A stretch of DNA of 64,000 nt, from contig CM075783.1 in NCBI GenBank assembly GCA_037974665.1, positions 12,853,762 to 12,917,761 on the forward strand. Reading direction: 5' to 3'. Below the pieces are notes generated by a model that searched no databases, was not told the origin of the DNA, and saw only the letters and a list, made by a program, of their open reading frames with translations. This DNA is from Ehretia macrophylla. Taxonomy: Eukaryota; Streptophyta; Magnoliopsida; Boraginales; Ehretiaceae. Shown in pieces: positions 22,228 to 35,630 of this stretch (positions within the stretch are counted from its first letter, which is position 1; the number at the start of each line of letters is the position of its first letter). Position numbers and translations under genes: made by a program.

Positions 22228-25200
22228 ATGGCAGGTGATATTGAAGAGCCACCATTTAGTTTTAATTTTCAGGTATTTTTTTTTTTTTGGGTGTTTTTGG
22301 AGTTTATAGGAATATATAATGATGGTTGATCTGTAATATTCTTTATTATCTTTCTAGTTTCTCTTCATTTATTAGCATTTTCATTTTAGTTTTGCACATT
22401 TTTCTTCATATGTCATTAATCTGTTGGATCAGTGTATTGTTGCATCACTTCTTGCACTGTTGCAGTTTTGTGAATTACCAACATGATAGCATGTATATCC
22501 ATACTGAAAGGTGGTATTAAATTATAAAATTTTATTGTATTTTCTTTATGCCTTGCATCAAATCTTGATTGAAATTTTCTTAATTTTTTTATTTTGTTTT
22601 CTGTATTTCTTTCTTTTTCTTTTTTTGGGGGGAGGGGGGTGTGGTTTGGTTTGTGATCATCTAGGATATGGTGGAGTGCAGTTTCATGGCTGTTATTGCC
22701 ATGTGGTGTTAATTATTATATTTTCTTAATTTGTTTATGGTGGCATCAATAATCTAACCATTTCTCATAGAATAAATTTGGGTGGTGGAATTGGAACTAC
22801 AGACTATTACATCCAACTTTTTTAGAGTTTGGAACTAATTTTAATTGCCGAGGTGTTGCACTGGTTTTGTCGAATGTCTTGATATTGTTCTAATGTTTAA
22901 TACGTATGAATTAAGGGCATATTGCATCTTATCATTGTCTCTCGTGATCCTGACATAAACTGGTACATGCAATCTCGCGACTCTTTGTATCTTCTTAGTG
23001 TTGGTGGGGATCATGCTGTGCCATTCAATATCCTTGAGTATCTGATGTTCTCGTTGTCATTGCTCACCCTGAAATAATGATTTCAGTTGCGAATTATACA
23101 CAATGAATTTGATTTGGAGATGAATGGAGGCATGTCTAGAACTCGAAAGTATGTTCTCATTTTAGAATCATTTTGAGGAAAGTATACTGTTCTCAATGTT
23201 ATTCACCATAAGCTTTTGGCATCTAGCAAAGGCAGAGATGAGGGAGCATGCGTATATACACACTCACATATTTGATAATTTACTGATTTGGCAATTGGCA
23301 TTGACAATGATGAATGTCGGGTCCAGTAAACCATTTCATTTTTTGGTGGTCTATTGTTCCACATCTGACATCTATTCACTTAAATGGCACAGGTGGATGT
23401 TCTGCACTCTGGATCTATCTCATTTGGAAGGTTTGAGAATGAAGCGCTCTGTTGGGAAAGGAGGTCGTCTTTCTCACACAACAGATATCTTGAAGAGGTT
23501 GAGAAGTACTCAAAGCCAGGCTCGGTTACTGAGAAAAAGGCATATTTCGAGGCTCATTTCAGAAGAAGGGCCCTTATGAAACAAGCTTCATCTGGGAGCC
23601 AGAATGAGACAGAGTACCAAAGTAGTGAAAATGATACCATGGAGAACATGGGTTCTGACCATGAGTTTGGAAGCTTTCGTGAGGGAAGCCATTCTGCACG
23701 CTTTGATTGTATTCCTGTTGGTTCTATGAATGGAAAAGAGTTTGAAGTGACAGAATGTGCAAGACAACATACTGAAATGTCATATTCTGACCCTCAGAGT
23801 GAACCTCCTTGTTCCATTCCAAACATTGTGGACAGTGTTCCCGATTCTCAACAAATCAATACAAATGAAGCATATCAAGATGAAGTAGAAACTCCACCTG
23901 TAATCAATGGTGAACCTGAAATAAGTGAACCTCCATCCGTCAATTCAAACATTGTGGACGCTATTCCTGATTCTCAAGAAATCAATCCACATGAAGCATA
24001 TCAAGATAAAGTAGAAACTCCACCTGTAATCAATGGTGAACCAGAAATTGGAGTGGAAGAGAACCTTAATGCTGAAGGAGGACATTTGGATGTGACAGCT
24101 GCTGATTCACCCACTAGTGGTCACCAGGCTGAGACAGATGATCCTATCCAGGTGCGTTCTTCCTCAGTATTGTTCTTATAATTTAATTGTTGCACGTCTT
24201 CTGTTTCTACAGATCAACTTCATGCCCTAATGCATTTAGGACACATAATGAAACATTATCTGTTACTAATGAAACATTTTCTGTTGCTCATTTCACTGAC
24301 CGCTTTTATGTGATTTCCATGCATGGATATGTTTGTGTTCTTTCTCCAGACAAAAATTCTTTTTTCTTTCTCTGTTCCTTCCTTATCCTTAAAATGATTG
24401 ATGTCACGAATATTGGTGAATATTGCATCACAGCCTAAGCAGATCAAGTCCAAAATGAAGTCTCAGGTCAATGGTACTCAAGGTATGAGCAATATATTGA
24501 ATGGAGCATCGAAGGACTTGGCCAATAAGTCTAGTGGAAGGGATACCGCTGTTTCACTGAGACCAAAGAGAGAAAAGAAGCTATCTGAAACTGCATCTCC
24601 AACCACGAGCACAAGTCATAGAATGCCAAAATATGAGGTAGTTCTTGTTTCCATTTCAATATGAAATATCCTATGATCTTATGAGAAATGAGTTTATTTC
24701 TAGCTTTCTGTTGTATAATATAAAAGACTAGGCGATTCTTATATGATCTTACTTTTACGACCCTTTGGACTACTGTCCTGGTTTAGTTTTAGTAACAGAT
24801 TCTTCTTTTTGAACAGGTTCCTCATAATTCAAAGACAAAAGTACACCATTTGAACAAAAGGTATATGCAGCTTTTTCGTTTCTCCTGAAGCCAAAACATG
24901 TACCATTAATTTTATCCCTGAAAATTACTTTGTTTTGGTTGTAGTGCCGAGATAGAATCAAGACCAAGAAGAACAGTGAATTCCTTGCGTTCTTCATCAG
25001 AAAAGGTTGCTCCTAAAGCGAATCATAGTGCAACCAGGTATACATAAATTAGCAATGTGAACTTTTGTTCATTATGTCTCTCGAGCTCTTTCCTCATACA
25101 TAATTTTTTGTCAGGCCCAAGCAAGCTTCCAGCTCAACTAATCCAGGAAGGAAACAGAATAGTTCATCTTTCAGCTTTAAAAGTGATGAGCGTGCAGAGA

Positions 25201-27441
25201 AGAGGAAAGAGGCAAGGAAGCATTCTGTTGCCATTTGTCTTTGTTTCTATAATTGGATAAAGATATTTCGATGGTTTAATATTTTCATGTTTTCCCACTT
25301 TTTACAGTTCTTCATGAAATTAGAGGAGAAAATGCATGCCAGGGAAACTGAAATACACCAGCTTCAGGCAAAAACACAGGTACTTACGTTATTTAGGGGT
25401 AATCACATGGATAGCATGTGAAATAGTTCAAATCGCTTTTCTAAATTTCGAGGAAGTAGAATTCAGACAGAATCAGATAGAAGTGTATCTCCCATCCCTG
25501 TACCACTAGGATTAAATAATATGTTCATTTTAAAAATAAAGAAAAAAAGTTGTTTCGTTGGCTGACTTTTGATTTTTCCAGGAAAAGAGAGAAGCTGAGA
25601 TTAAACAGTTGCGTAGAAGCCTGAACTTCAAAGCAACACCTATGCCTTCTTTTTATCATGAAGCTGGACGTGGCTCAGGCAGAACCAAGGTACGTAAACA
25701 AGTCTGCAATGCTTGTTCTTCTCTCTGATCTTCTCATGAGTTACCTCGAATTTTGATATTCTTATATCAATCTCTTGACATGTTTTTCCCTTCTGGTTCA
25801 TTCATCATGTGTCATTGTCTCACACTAAACCTTTGTTTTTTTCTCCTTTGATAAATAACGATTTATCAAGCTAACAGCCCCTTGCAAAAGATGCAAGGTA
25901 AGGCCGAGAATTCACTTCAAATTTTTTTTTTCCCTCCTATGAACAGAAGAATGGTCACTTTTAACTAACTTTTGAGTATCATTATAATCAGTTTTAGTCC
26001 GATCAGATAGCATGACCTCATATTTGTTTCTTAATCTAGCTTATTCTCGAGAATGAATTTATTACCCTTATCAACATGTGTCCTGTTTCATTATTCAGAA
26101 AATAGAAAATTGAAAGTAAAAGTAAAATATAATGTAATAGTGGATGACTATTTCATAGAATATTAAGTGTTACAAAGCTGCCTGCCGGAATCACAATGAA
26201 GCTTTATTTATCGATCTTTTTATTTGTGGTTGGAAACTGAATTTAGAGATTCTCTGATGTTCTCAAATCAACCCCTCTACATGTAATTAATATGTTACAT
26301 GCCACCTTGAAGTATTCTTGTTGGTAGGATGGGGTAGGATTCAACTTTGAAGTACTGTTGCACCTACATGATACATACGTGTGGGACATGGTTCCGTCAT
26401 GACTTTCTTCGCCTCTAAGGTGAAGATGTAGTGCACAATAGGAAGGAAAACAAAATAGAAATACTCTACCTTCCTTAAATCAAATCAATGTTGCAGTTTG
26501 GTTGCAATTGTGAATTCAATTTTGATCTCAAAGTTATTCGAAGCAATCTAAAGACCGAATATTTTGCTGAGTTATGTGAAACATGATTGAATAAATTGTT
26601 CAATACTTCCTCCGTTTTGAATTAAATGTCTTTAGTTTGATCACAGATATTAAGGTGTTTGTCGGGGAATATAATAAGAGGTAAGAGAGTATAAATGAGG
26701 CCAAATCTTACTTTTTGAATTTCAGAACAATTGAAAATAAAGGGGATGGGCTCTCAAGTGGTATGCTTATTATATCTAATTTTTCAAATGATATGTAAAA
26801 GTTTTCATATAAAGGAAGTGGACATTATTTTGAAACAGCCGCAAAAGGAAAGTATGACATTCAATTCAAAAGGAAATGATGAGTATTAGCTGGTGAACAC
26901 TAAATGATGATTTATGAATGTTATGACTTGATGTTGACAATAGCTAATTTCCCTCCAGGGCATATCCGGTAACACAAAGTCGATTAAACCTCGAACTAAA
27001 ACTTCAAGTTGTGGAACGGAAGCTAGTGAGAGATCTCCATCATGGTCAGAGGCAGCGAGTGAGAAAGCCCATTCAGCCAGTGAACCATTGAACAGGACTG
27101 ATCCACAATATTCCTCAGAGGCAACAAGCTTCCCTCGAACTGTACCTTCTGAAAGCCGGGCCACATCTGCAGCTCCGAGAGCCAGTCGTCCTGCACAAGC
27201 TGGTGTATCTAATACTAATATGATGACCCGGAAGAAACAGCAAGAGAAGGAGAGGCAAACGAACTTGCAAAAAACCAAAGTGTTAGAAGGTAACAAGGTG
27301 ATTAATGGTCAGAAAGTTGAGGGGAAGCCTAAAATGACTTCTGGGAGAAGCAGCACCCGTGTGATGAGGAAGGATATGAAAGGTGTCCACTTATGCAGTA
27401 GCTCCAGAATGGGTCATCTAGCAGTTGGAGTCGCTTCGTGA
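22228..27441 (+). CDS. WVD2-like / TPX2-domain microtubule-associated protein
   Basis: The coding exons are 22228-22272, 23393-24151, 24434-24637, 24817-24860, 24945-25037, 25115-25211, 25308-25379, 25582-25689, an uncertain 27-nt exon ending at 25897, and 26959-27441. All join in frame, giving about 634 residues (643 with the microexon). The N-terminus MAGDIEEPPFSFNF precedes SISFGRFENEALCWERRSSF, typical of WVD2-like proteins. The middle is acidic and disordered. The conserved TPX2 C-terminal domain spans SFSFKSDERAEKRKEFF, KLEEKMHARETEIHQLQ and KQLRRSLNFKATPMPSFY, with the KLEEK signature. A Ser/Lys-rich tail ends GHLAVGVAS. The family binds and bundles cortical microtubules and affects cell expansion; that role is inferred from homology. 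Intron 25212-25307 uses a GC donor. Exon 2 contains a 126-bp tandem duplication. No in-frame stop was seen, so the gene is probably functional. Subfamily resembles WVD2-like 7, but I cannot assign a symbol. Confidence 0.9.
23822..24049 (+). repeat. 126-bp in-frame tandem duplication in exon 2
   Basis: Unit 1 (23822-23947) and unit 2 (from 23948) encode 42-residue copies starting NIVDSVPDSQQIN and NIVDAIPDSQEIN. Both continue EAYQD(E/K)VETPPVINGEP. They are nearly identical at DNA level and keep the frame. Confidence 0.92.
25871..25897 (+). other. Possible 27-nt microexon
   Basis: A strong donor (GCAAG|GTAAGG) at 25897/25898 follows a short stretch with two possible acceptors: ATCAAG|CTAAC (27 nt, keeps frame) or CTAACAG|CCCC (20 nt, breaks frame). 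Skipping it also keeps the frame, so it is either a cassette exon or not used. Confidence 0.4.
26606..26883. mobile_element. Stowaway-like MITE in the last intron
   Basis: Left end CTTCCTCCGTTTTGAATT and the complement of the right end (CTCATCATTTCCTTTTGAATT with GAATGTCAT) are inverted repeats of the Stowaway CTCCCTCCGT type, flanked by TA (26604-26605, 26884-26885). Length 278 bp, non-coding. Confidence 0.75.
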
Positions 27442-28737
27442 ATTTGTTACTTACCGCCCTGTGTTGATGCATATAGATCCTTCACTCCCTCTGTTCAGAC
27501 ACACTCATGTTAATTGTCGGCGTGCTTACCGTGCCTGAAGAAAGCATACTGGAGATGCAGCTCCTGCCGTATACTGGATCGTATAGTGAGAAGGATGTTA
27601 TGATGAGAATGAACCTTTCAAGGTTAGTATTCCCTGTTTTAGACATGCATCATGTAATGTATATTGTAGTGGGTAGAAAATAAATATGAATCTCTTTTGA
27701 AAGAGTTCTCAGCTTCAAAGGACGTTCTTGCTTCGCAGTCGAATAAAACACTGAAATTTCAGCTTATCATCCAATTATTAATTTAAATTTAATTTAAATT
27801 TCCTTGTTCCTTAGTGTAGTCTGGCTCCATAGTTTATATCAAACAACTTTAACAACTGACATTATGTAGATTTTCTATATTTCTGATATATCAAACTATG
27901 TAGTTTGGCCTTCATTTTCATTTCCATTGCTTTAGTCATTTTTTGTTTGAGTAAATTTTAGGCGAGATCTTTCAAGCAGGAGCAGATCTAGAATTTTTGT
28001 TTAGTGGAAGCTAAAAACAAATAATTTTACATTCATATATGGACAACGTTTGTCACCACTGGTGCCTCTTAAACCCGTTGAGTTAATGGCAAATCATAGA
28101 TGGTCTAAAATATTAGTGTTTTTTTTTTTTTTTTGTGCTCTCTCTTTCCTCTCCTATATTTTCTTAATTTTTCCCCATCTTTCCTCCCCGCCATTCACCA
28201 TCAGTTTCTTTACAACGTTCGTCGCCACTGGTGCCATTATAGGAGCGGACAGTTTCTCTTTTAACAGGTTTTTTTTTTGGAACCCCAATTTGCAGTATGT
28301 GTGGGGGTGTCTGTTTGTGTGTGTCTATGTGTATGTATATAAGAAAACAACTTGCTCTTAAGCTTTTTACCTAGTGTAATGTGATAAAGAAAATTTTCAC
28401 ATATGTAGTTATCTAATTTAGGAATTATATAATTGTAGTGACCAAAATTGAGTTTGGACTCACGGTCCAACCACAATGGATCACTTGATCCGTTATAATG
28501 CAATGATAGGGCCACGACCCTTATATCCCCTAATAGGTAAAGGGCTACCCATATGGTAGGTCTACTAAAGGTGTGCCCGAATTTCGACACCACAACGGAT
28601 GGATAACCAACGATGAGTCCAAATAGGGCTTGAACTCTATTAGATGACTATAAGGAAAGTTTAGCTACCCAATCCACTATGAGTTGATGACTATCCACAA
28701 ACTTAAGATAGAATTTGACTCCATCAGTGTCACGCCC
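27442..28737. other. 3' UTR and downstream flank of WVD2-like gene
   Basis: AATAAA at 27680-27685 is the best poly-A signal. CTTTCAAG|GTTAGT near 27621 is a possible 3' UTR splice donor. A 24-bp motif ACAACGTT(T/C)GTC(A/G)CCACTGG occurs twice (about 28043 and 28212). 28437-28737 is of unknown origin. No gene seen. Confidence 0.45.
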
Positions 28738-31322
28738 CTAAATTTGTCGGGACAAATTCATGAACGATACCGCCGTGAACTTAAAAGTGTCAACTTCTTA
28801 AGCCCGCAAAGCTACCACAAGTAAGATTAATAATAATCCTTATAGAATTTACAACAATTAAACTCAAGGAGACTAATTAAACACCAAGTTAAAATAACTT
28901 CTATACAACAATATGAATCTTTATAGAAGCCCTATATCTTCAATCCAGACAACTAAATAATCAAAATCAAAATTAAAATAATAGATGGTCAAACTCCTAG
29001 CAGATCAATAATAACAGTAGTCAACAACATCCATCGAAATACTAAGAGTCCTCAGCATTCTGCTTATCACGAGCTGATAGTCCCTATTCCAAGAACCCAA
29101 AACAAATTAATAATTTCTTATCTGTAAAAGTTTTAGAAAAAAAAAAAAGAATAAGTATAAAACTCAGTAAGTAGTGAAAGTCCCTGAATCAACAATATGA
29201 GACTAAATTATATATTTTGATAGGGTCAAACTACTAAATAATGAGACGGTTTGCTTGAAAACGATAAGAACAGTAAGGATCATGAAAATTAAAGTCATAT
29301 TAGACATAAACTAATTGAGTTCTCTCTGAAAAGCTCTTAGACCATTGTTTTGATTCTATCACTTAGTAATACCGAAATTTCAAAGTACAATATTTTACTC
29401 AAAATACTAAGTCTTAAAATGACATGCCATGTAACTTAGTCTGTTCGGTAAGGATCAATGCACATCAGTAATAAACTTATTTCATGCTTTAGAACCAGTA
29501 AACTACGTGGTTGATGTAGATTAATTTTGAAGAAAACTAAAGCTCAAAGTAACAGTATCAAAAGAAAATAGTATTGATAGGAAACGGTATCACTAGTACC
29601 ATTAGAAAATAGGATAAAAAATATTAGTAGGAAACCGTATCAATACTATCGGTAGAAAACAGTATTGACAATTTCAATAGGAACAGTAACAACAATATTG
29701 GTAGGAAATAATATTAACAATATTGATAGGAAACAATACAGTAATTAGGTTGTGACTGCTATTAATCCAACAGTTAAGGTCAAGTATGGTAATTCAAGTT
29801 GTCCAATCACCAAAGGCGAAAAGAGATCCCCAAATGATAGTACACTATCCCAGTAACAATGCAGTATTCGACATACAATATCTGTCGTAAGTCCAGTAAA
29901 TCACAACCTCAAAACAATAACAATTCCCTTAACTAAATTTACTTTCAAAAGTTATCAATGCTTTTTTTCAAAAAAATAAAAAGTAATAATATCATGGAAT
30001 ATAATACTAAGACCCAATTCAATAAAAACTCATCAAGACCTAAGTTGAGACCATATGTAACAATAAGATAACTTTGACTTGCATTGATATGTACTGCCAT
30101 TACGCTTAATAATTGAAAGAAATCATGGTTTAATAAACAACAATAAAACATGGACTTGGAAAATGACCAGCTTTTGACTTGAAGGCAAATTTGTATGTGG
30201 CAGTTAAAAAAAAAACGTCAACTTCCTTTGTATTGTATAGTTTTGATGGGAGAAAAATTATAAAAGCATGCATGACTATTTTTTTGTAAAAGATCATTTA
30301 GGAACAGTGAAACAAACGGCATGTGCAGTATATTTGCAACAACCACAAACACGTAACTGATGACGAACCAAAACGAGAAGCACAAATCTTAACAGAAAAT
30401 ACCAAAAGGAATTCAATTGTTCATACCGAATACCAACAGACCCTAAAAGTATTTTAGGTATAATATTAAAACTTCAGGCTTTCTACACTTAACTAAAGTC
30501 AAAACTTTTACAAAACACTTTTAGGGCCAAATGTATTTCTCATGCAAAATATCATTACTTTTAAGCTAAAGAATTTCCAAATAGCATGTGTAATTATATG
30601 AAAGCAAAATTTCAAAAATTTATCTCAACTAATATCCATGTTTACACACTGAAGTTAAAAGCTCTATTAGGTTGAGACTAGAAAAATTATAAGGGACTAT
30701 ATTTTGGAAAAGGCTTCACCACTTACCTTTCACCCACAATGAAACAAGTACTAAACCTCCAATTAGAGACCAATTGATGGGAAGAAAGCTATTTCTCTCC
30801 AGACTATACACAAAGAATTTTGTATTGTTGTTGTTTTTTGTTCTCTGGCTATCGTGATTTTCTTTTTCTCTAGAAAAGAGAATAAGACGCGCTTAAATAT
30901 ATTTTTTTCATTGTCTAATGTTTTTTTTCCAATGTATTCCTTACTTTTAGCATTTCAGATGTATTCCTTACTTTTAGCATTTCAGTTGGTAGAGAATTTG
31001 CTTCCCACCTAACCACTCCCCTCCAAATGCGGCCAATATGGCCTGGACTATTATCTCAAGGCCTCCCAAAATCTACACCATCATTATCATATTATTTGAT
31101 TTAACACAAAATCACCAGATATTACATCCTTTCCCTCTTAACAAAAATTTCGTCCTCAAAACTTAATCTTTTAGCCAAGAAATCTCAAAAGCACCAATAG
31201 ATTTTTAAAAAAACTCCAATTTAATTAAGTACAAGTTTAGGCACTCTTATACAGAGTAAAAAGTTTCGTATCCAACCCATTAAGGCCTCAAGTGATCATA
31301 ACCTATTGTTCTGATACCACTC
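28738..31322 (-). mobile_element. LARD-like retroelement unit A (LTR + internal)
   Basis: Starts TGTCACGCCCCTAAATTTG. The first about 855 bp (to about 29592) recur at 31323-32185 and 43786-44618. The following about 1.73 kb recur at 42110-43785. Before the next LTR copy the complement reads GAGTGGTATCAGAAC, an initiator-tRNA-like primer site, which implies minus-strand orientation. No gag or pol frame is present, so it would be a non-autonomous large retrotransposon derivative. The segment about 29570-29740 is built of degenerate GGTAGGAAACAGTATCAA-like units. Short open frames conserved between the A and B copies look like passive duplication. Confidence 0.75.
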
Positions 31323-32185
31323 TATCACGCTCCCAAATTTGTTGGGACAAATTCGGGACGAGACCGTTGCGAACTTAAAAGTGTCAACTTTTTAAGCCCG
31401 CAAGGCTCTATACTACAAGTAAGATTAGTAATAATTCTTATAGAATTTACAACAGTTAAACTTAAGGCGACTAATTAAACACCGAGTTAAAATAACTTCT
31501 ATACAACAATATGAGTCTTTATAGAAGCCCCATATCTTCAATCGAGACAACTAAATAACCAAAATCAAAATCAAAATCAAAATAATAGTTGGTCAAACTC
31601 CTAGCTGATCAATAATAACATCCACCGAAATACTAAGAGTCCTTAACGTTCTCCTTGCCACGAGCTAATAGTCCTTATCCCTAGAACCTGGAACAAACTA
31701 GTAATTTCTTATTTGCAAAAGTTTTAGAAAAAAAAAATGAGTATAAAACTCAGTAAGTAGTGAAAGTCCTTGAATCAACAATGTGAGACCAAATTATATA
31801 TTTTGATAGGGTCAAACTACTAAATAATGAGATGATTTTCTTGAAAACGATAAGGACGATAAGGATTATGAAAATTAAAGTCAGATTAGAAATAAGCTAA
31901 TTGAGTTCTCTCCGAAAAACTCTTAGACCATTGTTTTGATGTTATCACTTAGTAATACTGAAATTTCAAAGTACAATACTTTACTCAAAATACTAAGTCT
32001 TAAAATGACATGCCATGTAACTTAGTCTATTAGGTAAGGATCAATGGACATCAGTAATAAACCAATTTCATGCTTTAGAACTAGTAAACTACGTGGTTGA
32101 TGTAGATTAATTTTGAAGAAAACTAAAGCTCAAAGTAACAGTTTCAAAAGAAAATAGTATTGATAGGAAATGGTATCACTAGTAC
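31323..32185 (-). mobile_element. LARD-like unit B, LTR part
   Basis: Second copy of the approximately 860-bp LTR (TATCACGCTCCC start), interrupted after ACTAGTAC (TSD AGTAC 32181-32185) by the Tat element. The unit resumes at 42110. Confidence 0.85.
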
Positions 32186-32749
32186 TGTTAAGGTAGAAAA
32201 AATGCTAAGTAGCGAATAGTCTTCACGCGCAGCCAGACGTCTGCAAAACAGAGAGGGCTTGGTCGGTCGTGCCCGCATTAGCACTCCGATGCCTAAGTTA
32301 GCCTGGTGCTTTAATGGATGAAAAGGGAGACAAAGTATATAGGTGTGAGTAACAAAAATACAATTACCTTTTCCCTGTTGAATCTACTCATACTTTAAGC
32401 ATGTGCCAGTTGAATTAGGTGGGGAATAGTGGAGTAGTGGGGTGTTAGTGGAGGAATAACCACATGTATCCACCATTTATGCTTACTAATAGGCCATAAC
32501 TGATTACAACCGCCGAACGTGCCCTGTTACCGCGGAACATTACTGCCTGTAACCTCCACCAGCTCGAGGCCTCAAAACGAGAGCCTTGGATGTACCAATG
32601 CCACGTTTGACCCCCCAAGGGTTCTTGCTTTGCCTCATTCGAACCTTGGGTGTAGTCCAAGGTCCCCAATGTTTTCCCCTTGCCCTCATTGACCCCTCCC
32701 AGGGGTTATTCTGTAATTTCTACAAGCCCTAGGGGTCTTACCCGTATCA
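32186..32749 (-). repeat. 3' LTR of Tat element
   Basis: Pairs with 41512-42109. Begins on the plus strand TGTTAAGGTAGAAAAAATGC and ends CCCGTATCA. Confidence 0.95.
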
Positions 32750-33170
32750 TGATACCCCCTCAGTTCTCGGAGCTACGTAATGGGTCCGGGAACTGGTTTT
32801 GTCACCTCGGCTTCACCATAATTGGGCGAGAGTTTACCTTAATGCTGCTTCGTCTTCTGTGTAACCTACTACCAACCACTATTTACTACAGCCTTTCTAC
32901 TTGTCACAATCTAGTGGACTGCCTTTTGAATCTACGGTTGGGATTAGAGACCTTTGGTTTTCCCTCTCTTTTTTACTCCTTTAAATATCCTTTTTCATTA
33001 TTTCAAAATTCACTTTTCACCTTTTTCCCAAACACTTTTCTCTCCCACACTCCTCTTCTCTTTCTCGCCCGCGGCTCTCTACCTCGAGCCTTCGCACAAT
33101 TTTCGCTCCTACCCTTCGGGCTCTTGTCCGAGCTTCTCTTTTAGCCTTTTATACCTACCACTCTTACATA

Positions 33171-35630
33171 ATGGCGTTTTCTTCCTCTAAAATCATGGAA
33201 GTCACTGTTGCTCAACCTGCCGCGACTCAAGGTCTCAGATCTCGAGGCGGCGCATGCATCGAGCCCTCGACCATCGCCGCTTCAACACTCTCGTCACTCC
33301 CACATCTTGGAGTTCCTATTCCGGCTCAACCACTTAGGTCAATCAGATCTGATGAGGCCGGACCTTCGAGATCGACCCCTTCGAATCCTACTGGGTCTGA
33401 AGCCTCCTAGCGATCTTCATTTGGAGCTCTTACATATCACTCTGGAGATGATTCCAAGAATGCCCGAACCTTCTCCTCCCTCTCCCAGGGCCGTGACTCC
33501 CGATCCCGACCTTGAGGCTCGGACAGATTTCTTAGCCTTACGCTACAAATGTACCTTTGATGATTGTGATATGCTCGACCTTTGTAACAGGGACGTCTTT
33601 CCCGAAGGCTACGAGTACAGAGTCCCCGATCATCAGGAAGTGGCTTGCCGACCCGAGGTAGGGGAATTGGCATTACCCTACATCGTTCTTCAGTTTCTCC
33701 GTCTTCCACTCCCAACTTTTGTTGTTCGTATCCTCAATTTCCTTGACATTGCTCATTGCCAGCTCGTACCCAACGGCTGGAGGGAAATAGTGGCTTTTTA
33801 TGTATGGGTCAAATCCCTCGGGCTTTCCCCGACACTCAACCTCTTCCGCCAGTTCCATCAGTTGGTTCATGACTCTAAAAACTTCGGCGTGTACTACTTC
33901 TCACCTAGATCCCGCCACCAGTAATTGCGGGTGGCACAACAAGTTCGGGTTCGTCACTCACCCTTTCAGATGGCCCGTTAGGAGGCTTAATAGGCTTCTA
34001 TCTGGTGCCAAGCTTGATGCCTTCTGCAATCCTCCCCTCCTGGCCCAACCGAGAGGCTCATGACCTCTTTTCTTCTCCGCCGAGCTCATCCCATGCGTGG
34101 GGATTCCTTCCTAACCCATGAAGTCATATTAGCCTAGGGCCTTCATGATCGACCGAGGGCTACTAATACTGCAGCGAGGCCTTCAGACACTGTTCGCTCT
34201 CCATCAAGACGAACTTCTGTAGTTGAAGTCTCATCTTCTTCTATAGGTGGCCTCAACGCCGATGCTCCGATCCACGACGGGGATGAAGGTAATGAAATTT
34301 TTTTTTTATGTATTATCATTTTACACTTTTATTTCCGCCTAGCTGACCTTTTACTTTTCTGCTACAGGTATTGTCGAGCCTCCGATGCTTCCCGACAATT
34401 CCGAGGCTGTCGAGGTCCGCACCGCTGGCGCCGATAATATTCTTCTCACACCTGTTCCTCCTACCAAGGCTCGGGAGGTTGATCCTGTTGACGCTGTTGC
34501 CGAGGAGCCTCGGGCTGAGGCACGTCAAGCTCAAGCCGAAACTCGACGAGCCCGAGCTGCTAAACGAGCCTGAAAGAAGAAGGTTAAAGGAGGTCCTAGC
34601 AAGAGACGAAAGAGGGTCGTCCCGTCAGAGAATTCGTCCGAGCACACCTGGTCCGAGCTTCCCACCCTGTAGGACTTCTCTTCGCCAACCCCTAAGAGAG
34701 CCGCTTGTAGATTGGAAGCTTTCGAAGAGGTTGATAAAGCTCTTCCTTATGAAGAGGTAGTTGGCGTTATGCCCGATGACAGTGGTCTGGCGAATGACAC
34801 ATTGCTCTTCGTTACTGGGGCCTCTACTCAGTCTCGTCCGAGGTCCCCCGGCTCTCGAGGGTTCTACTTATACGGTGAGTTCTCTGAACGAGCTTCCACA
34901 GGAACAGTTGCACCCCATTGCGCAAGAAGCCTTTGAAAGGGCTCGTCTTAAGGTACTTTCTTTCTTTCCTTAGTTCCTCATTCACTTTCATTTCATTTGG
35001 ATTATGTTTTTCTAACGTTGCTTGGTTGTCGCAAATATCCGTGGGTCTCAGTGTGGCCTACCGCTTTGTGGGTGAATACGAGCGGCGACTTACTGAGGCG
35101 AAGGCTGCTCTTAGAGTTTGAGGAGTGCACCAGGAGCTCAGAGGCTTCTATCCAGGCCGACCTTGCTGCTGCCCGCGAGACAACCAGGATGGCTCAGGAA
35201 GAGACCGCTACTGCAAACTTTAAGCGACGCCAACTCTAGATTGATTGGGATGCCTTCCTAAAGGCTCAAGAGGAGGCCAGGGTTGAACGTGAGAGGCTTC
35301 ACTCTGAGTTAGAGGGTTCACTCTGAGTTAGAGGCATCTCACATAGCCCGAGGTTCTGCTGAAGCCCAACTCAAAGATCTGGAAGCCTCGTTGGAGAATA
35401 TGACGGCCCAGGTAGTGGAGGATTTTTATCGCGGGCAGGGCTACAAGGAAGATTTGAAGAAGCTATATGCCTGTTTCGCTGCCGATACCACTACCGATAT
35501 CACCGCTGCATTTCAGGTAAAACTTGATCATTATGCTCAAAGGCGCGGTTTAGTTATTAGGGAGAATTTGCTCACCGGTGACTCCTCGAGCTCTGAGAAC
35601 GAGTCCGAGGATAGTGAGGATGAGACCTAG
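33171..35630 (+). pseudogene. Antisense additional ORF (aORF) of Tat element
   Basis: This gene runs opposite to gag-pol, between integrase and the 3' LTR. It starts at ATG 33171 (MAFSSSKIMEVTVAQPAAT) after a CT-rich leader and a CTTTAAATAT box near 32981. The conserved core is at about 33560-33960: NGWREIVAFYVWVKSLGLS, PTLNLFRQF and GVYYFSPRS, then WHNKFGFVTHPFRWPV in another frame. This is the signature of the plant 'putative gypsy type transposon' (Transposase_28-like) proteins, named from memory. Downstream are an intron-like gap (about 34288-34367), an Ala/Arg/Glu-rich stretch, a second intron-like gap (about 34952-35050), a coiled-coil-like region (35100-35390) and an acidic C-terminus ending SENESEDSEDET at 35630. 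At least two frameshifts and several stops make it non-functional. Its function is unknown in general. Confidence 0.75.

Noticed and set aside
28050-28361. 103-codon plus-strand frame and 28261-28593 minus-strand frame
   Set aside because: Low-complexity hydrophobic or repeat-derived translations in the 3' flank.
33437-33715. Minus-strand 92-codon frame within the antisense gene
   Set aside because: Shadow of the plus-strand conserved core.
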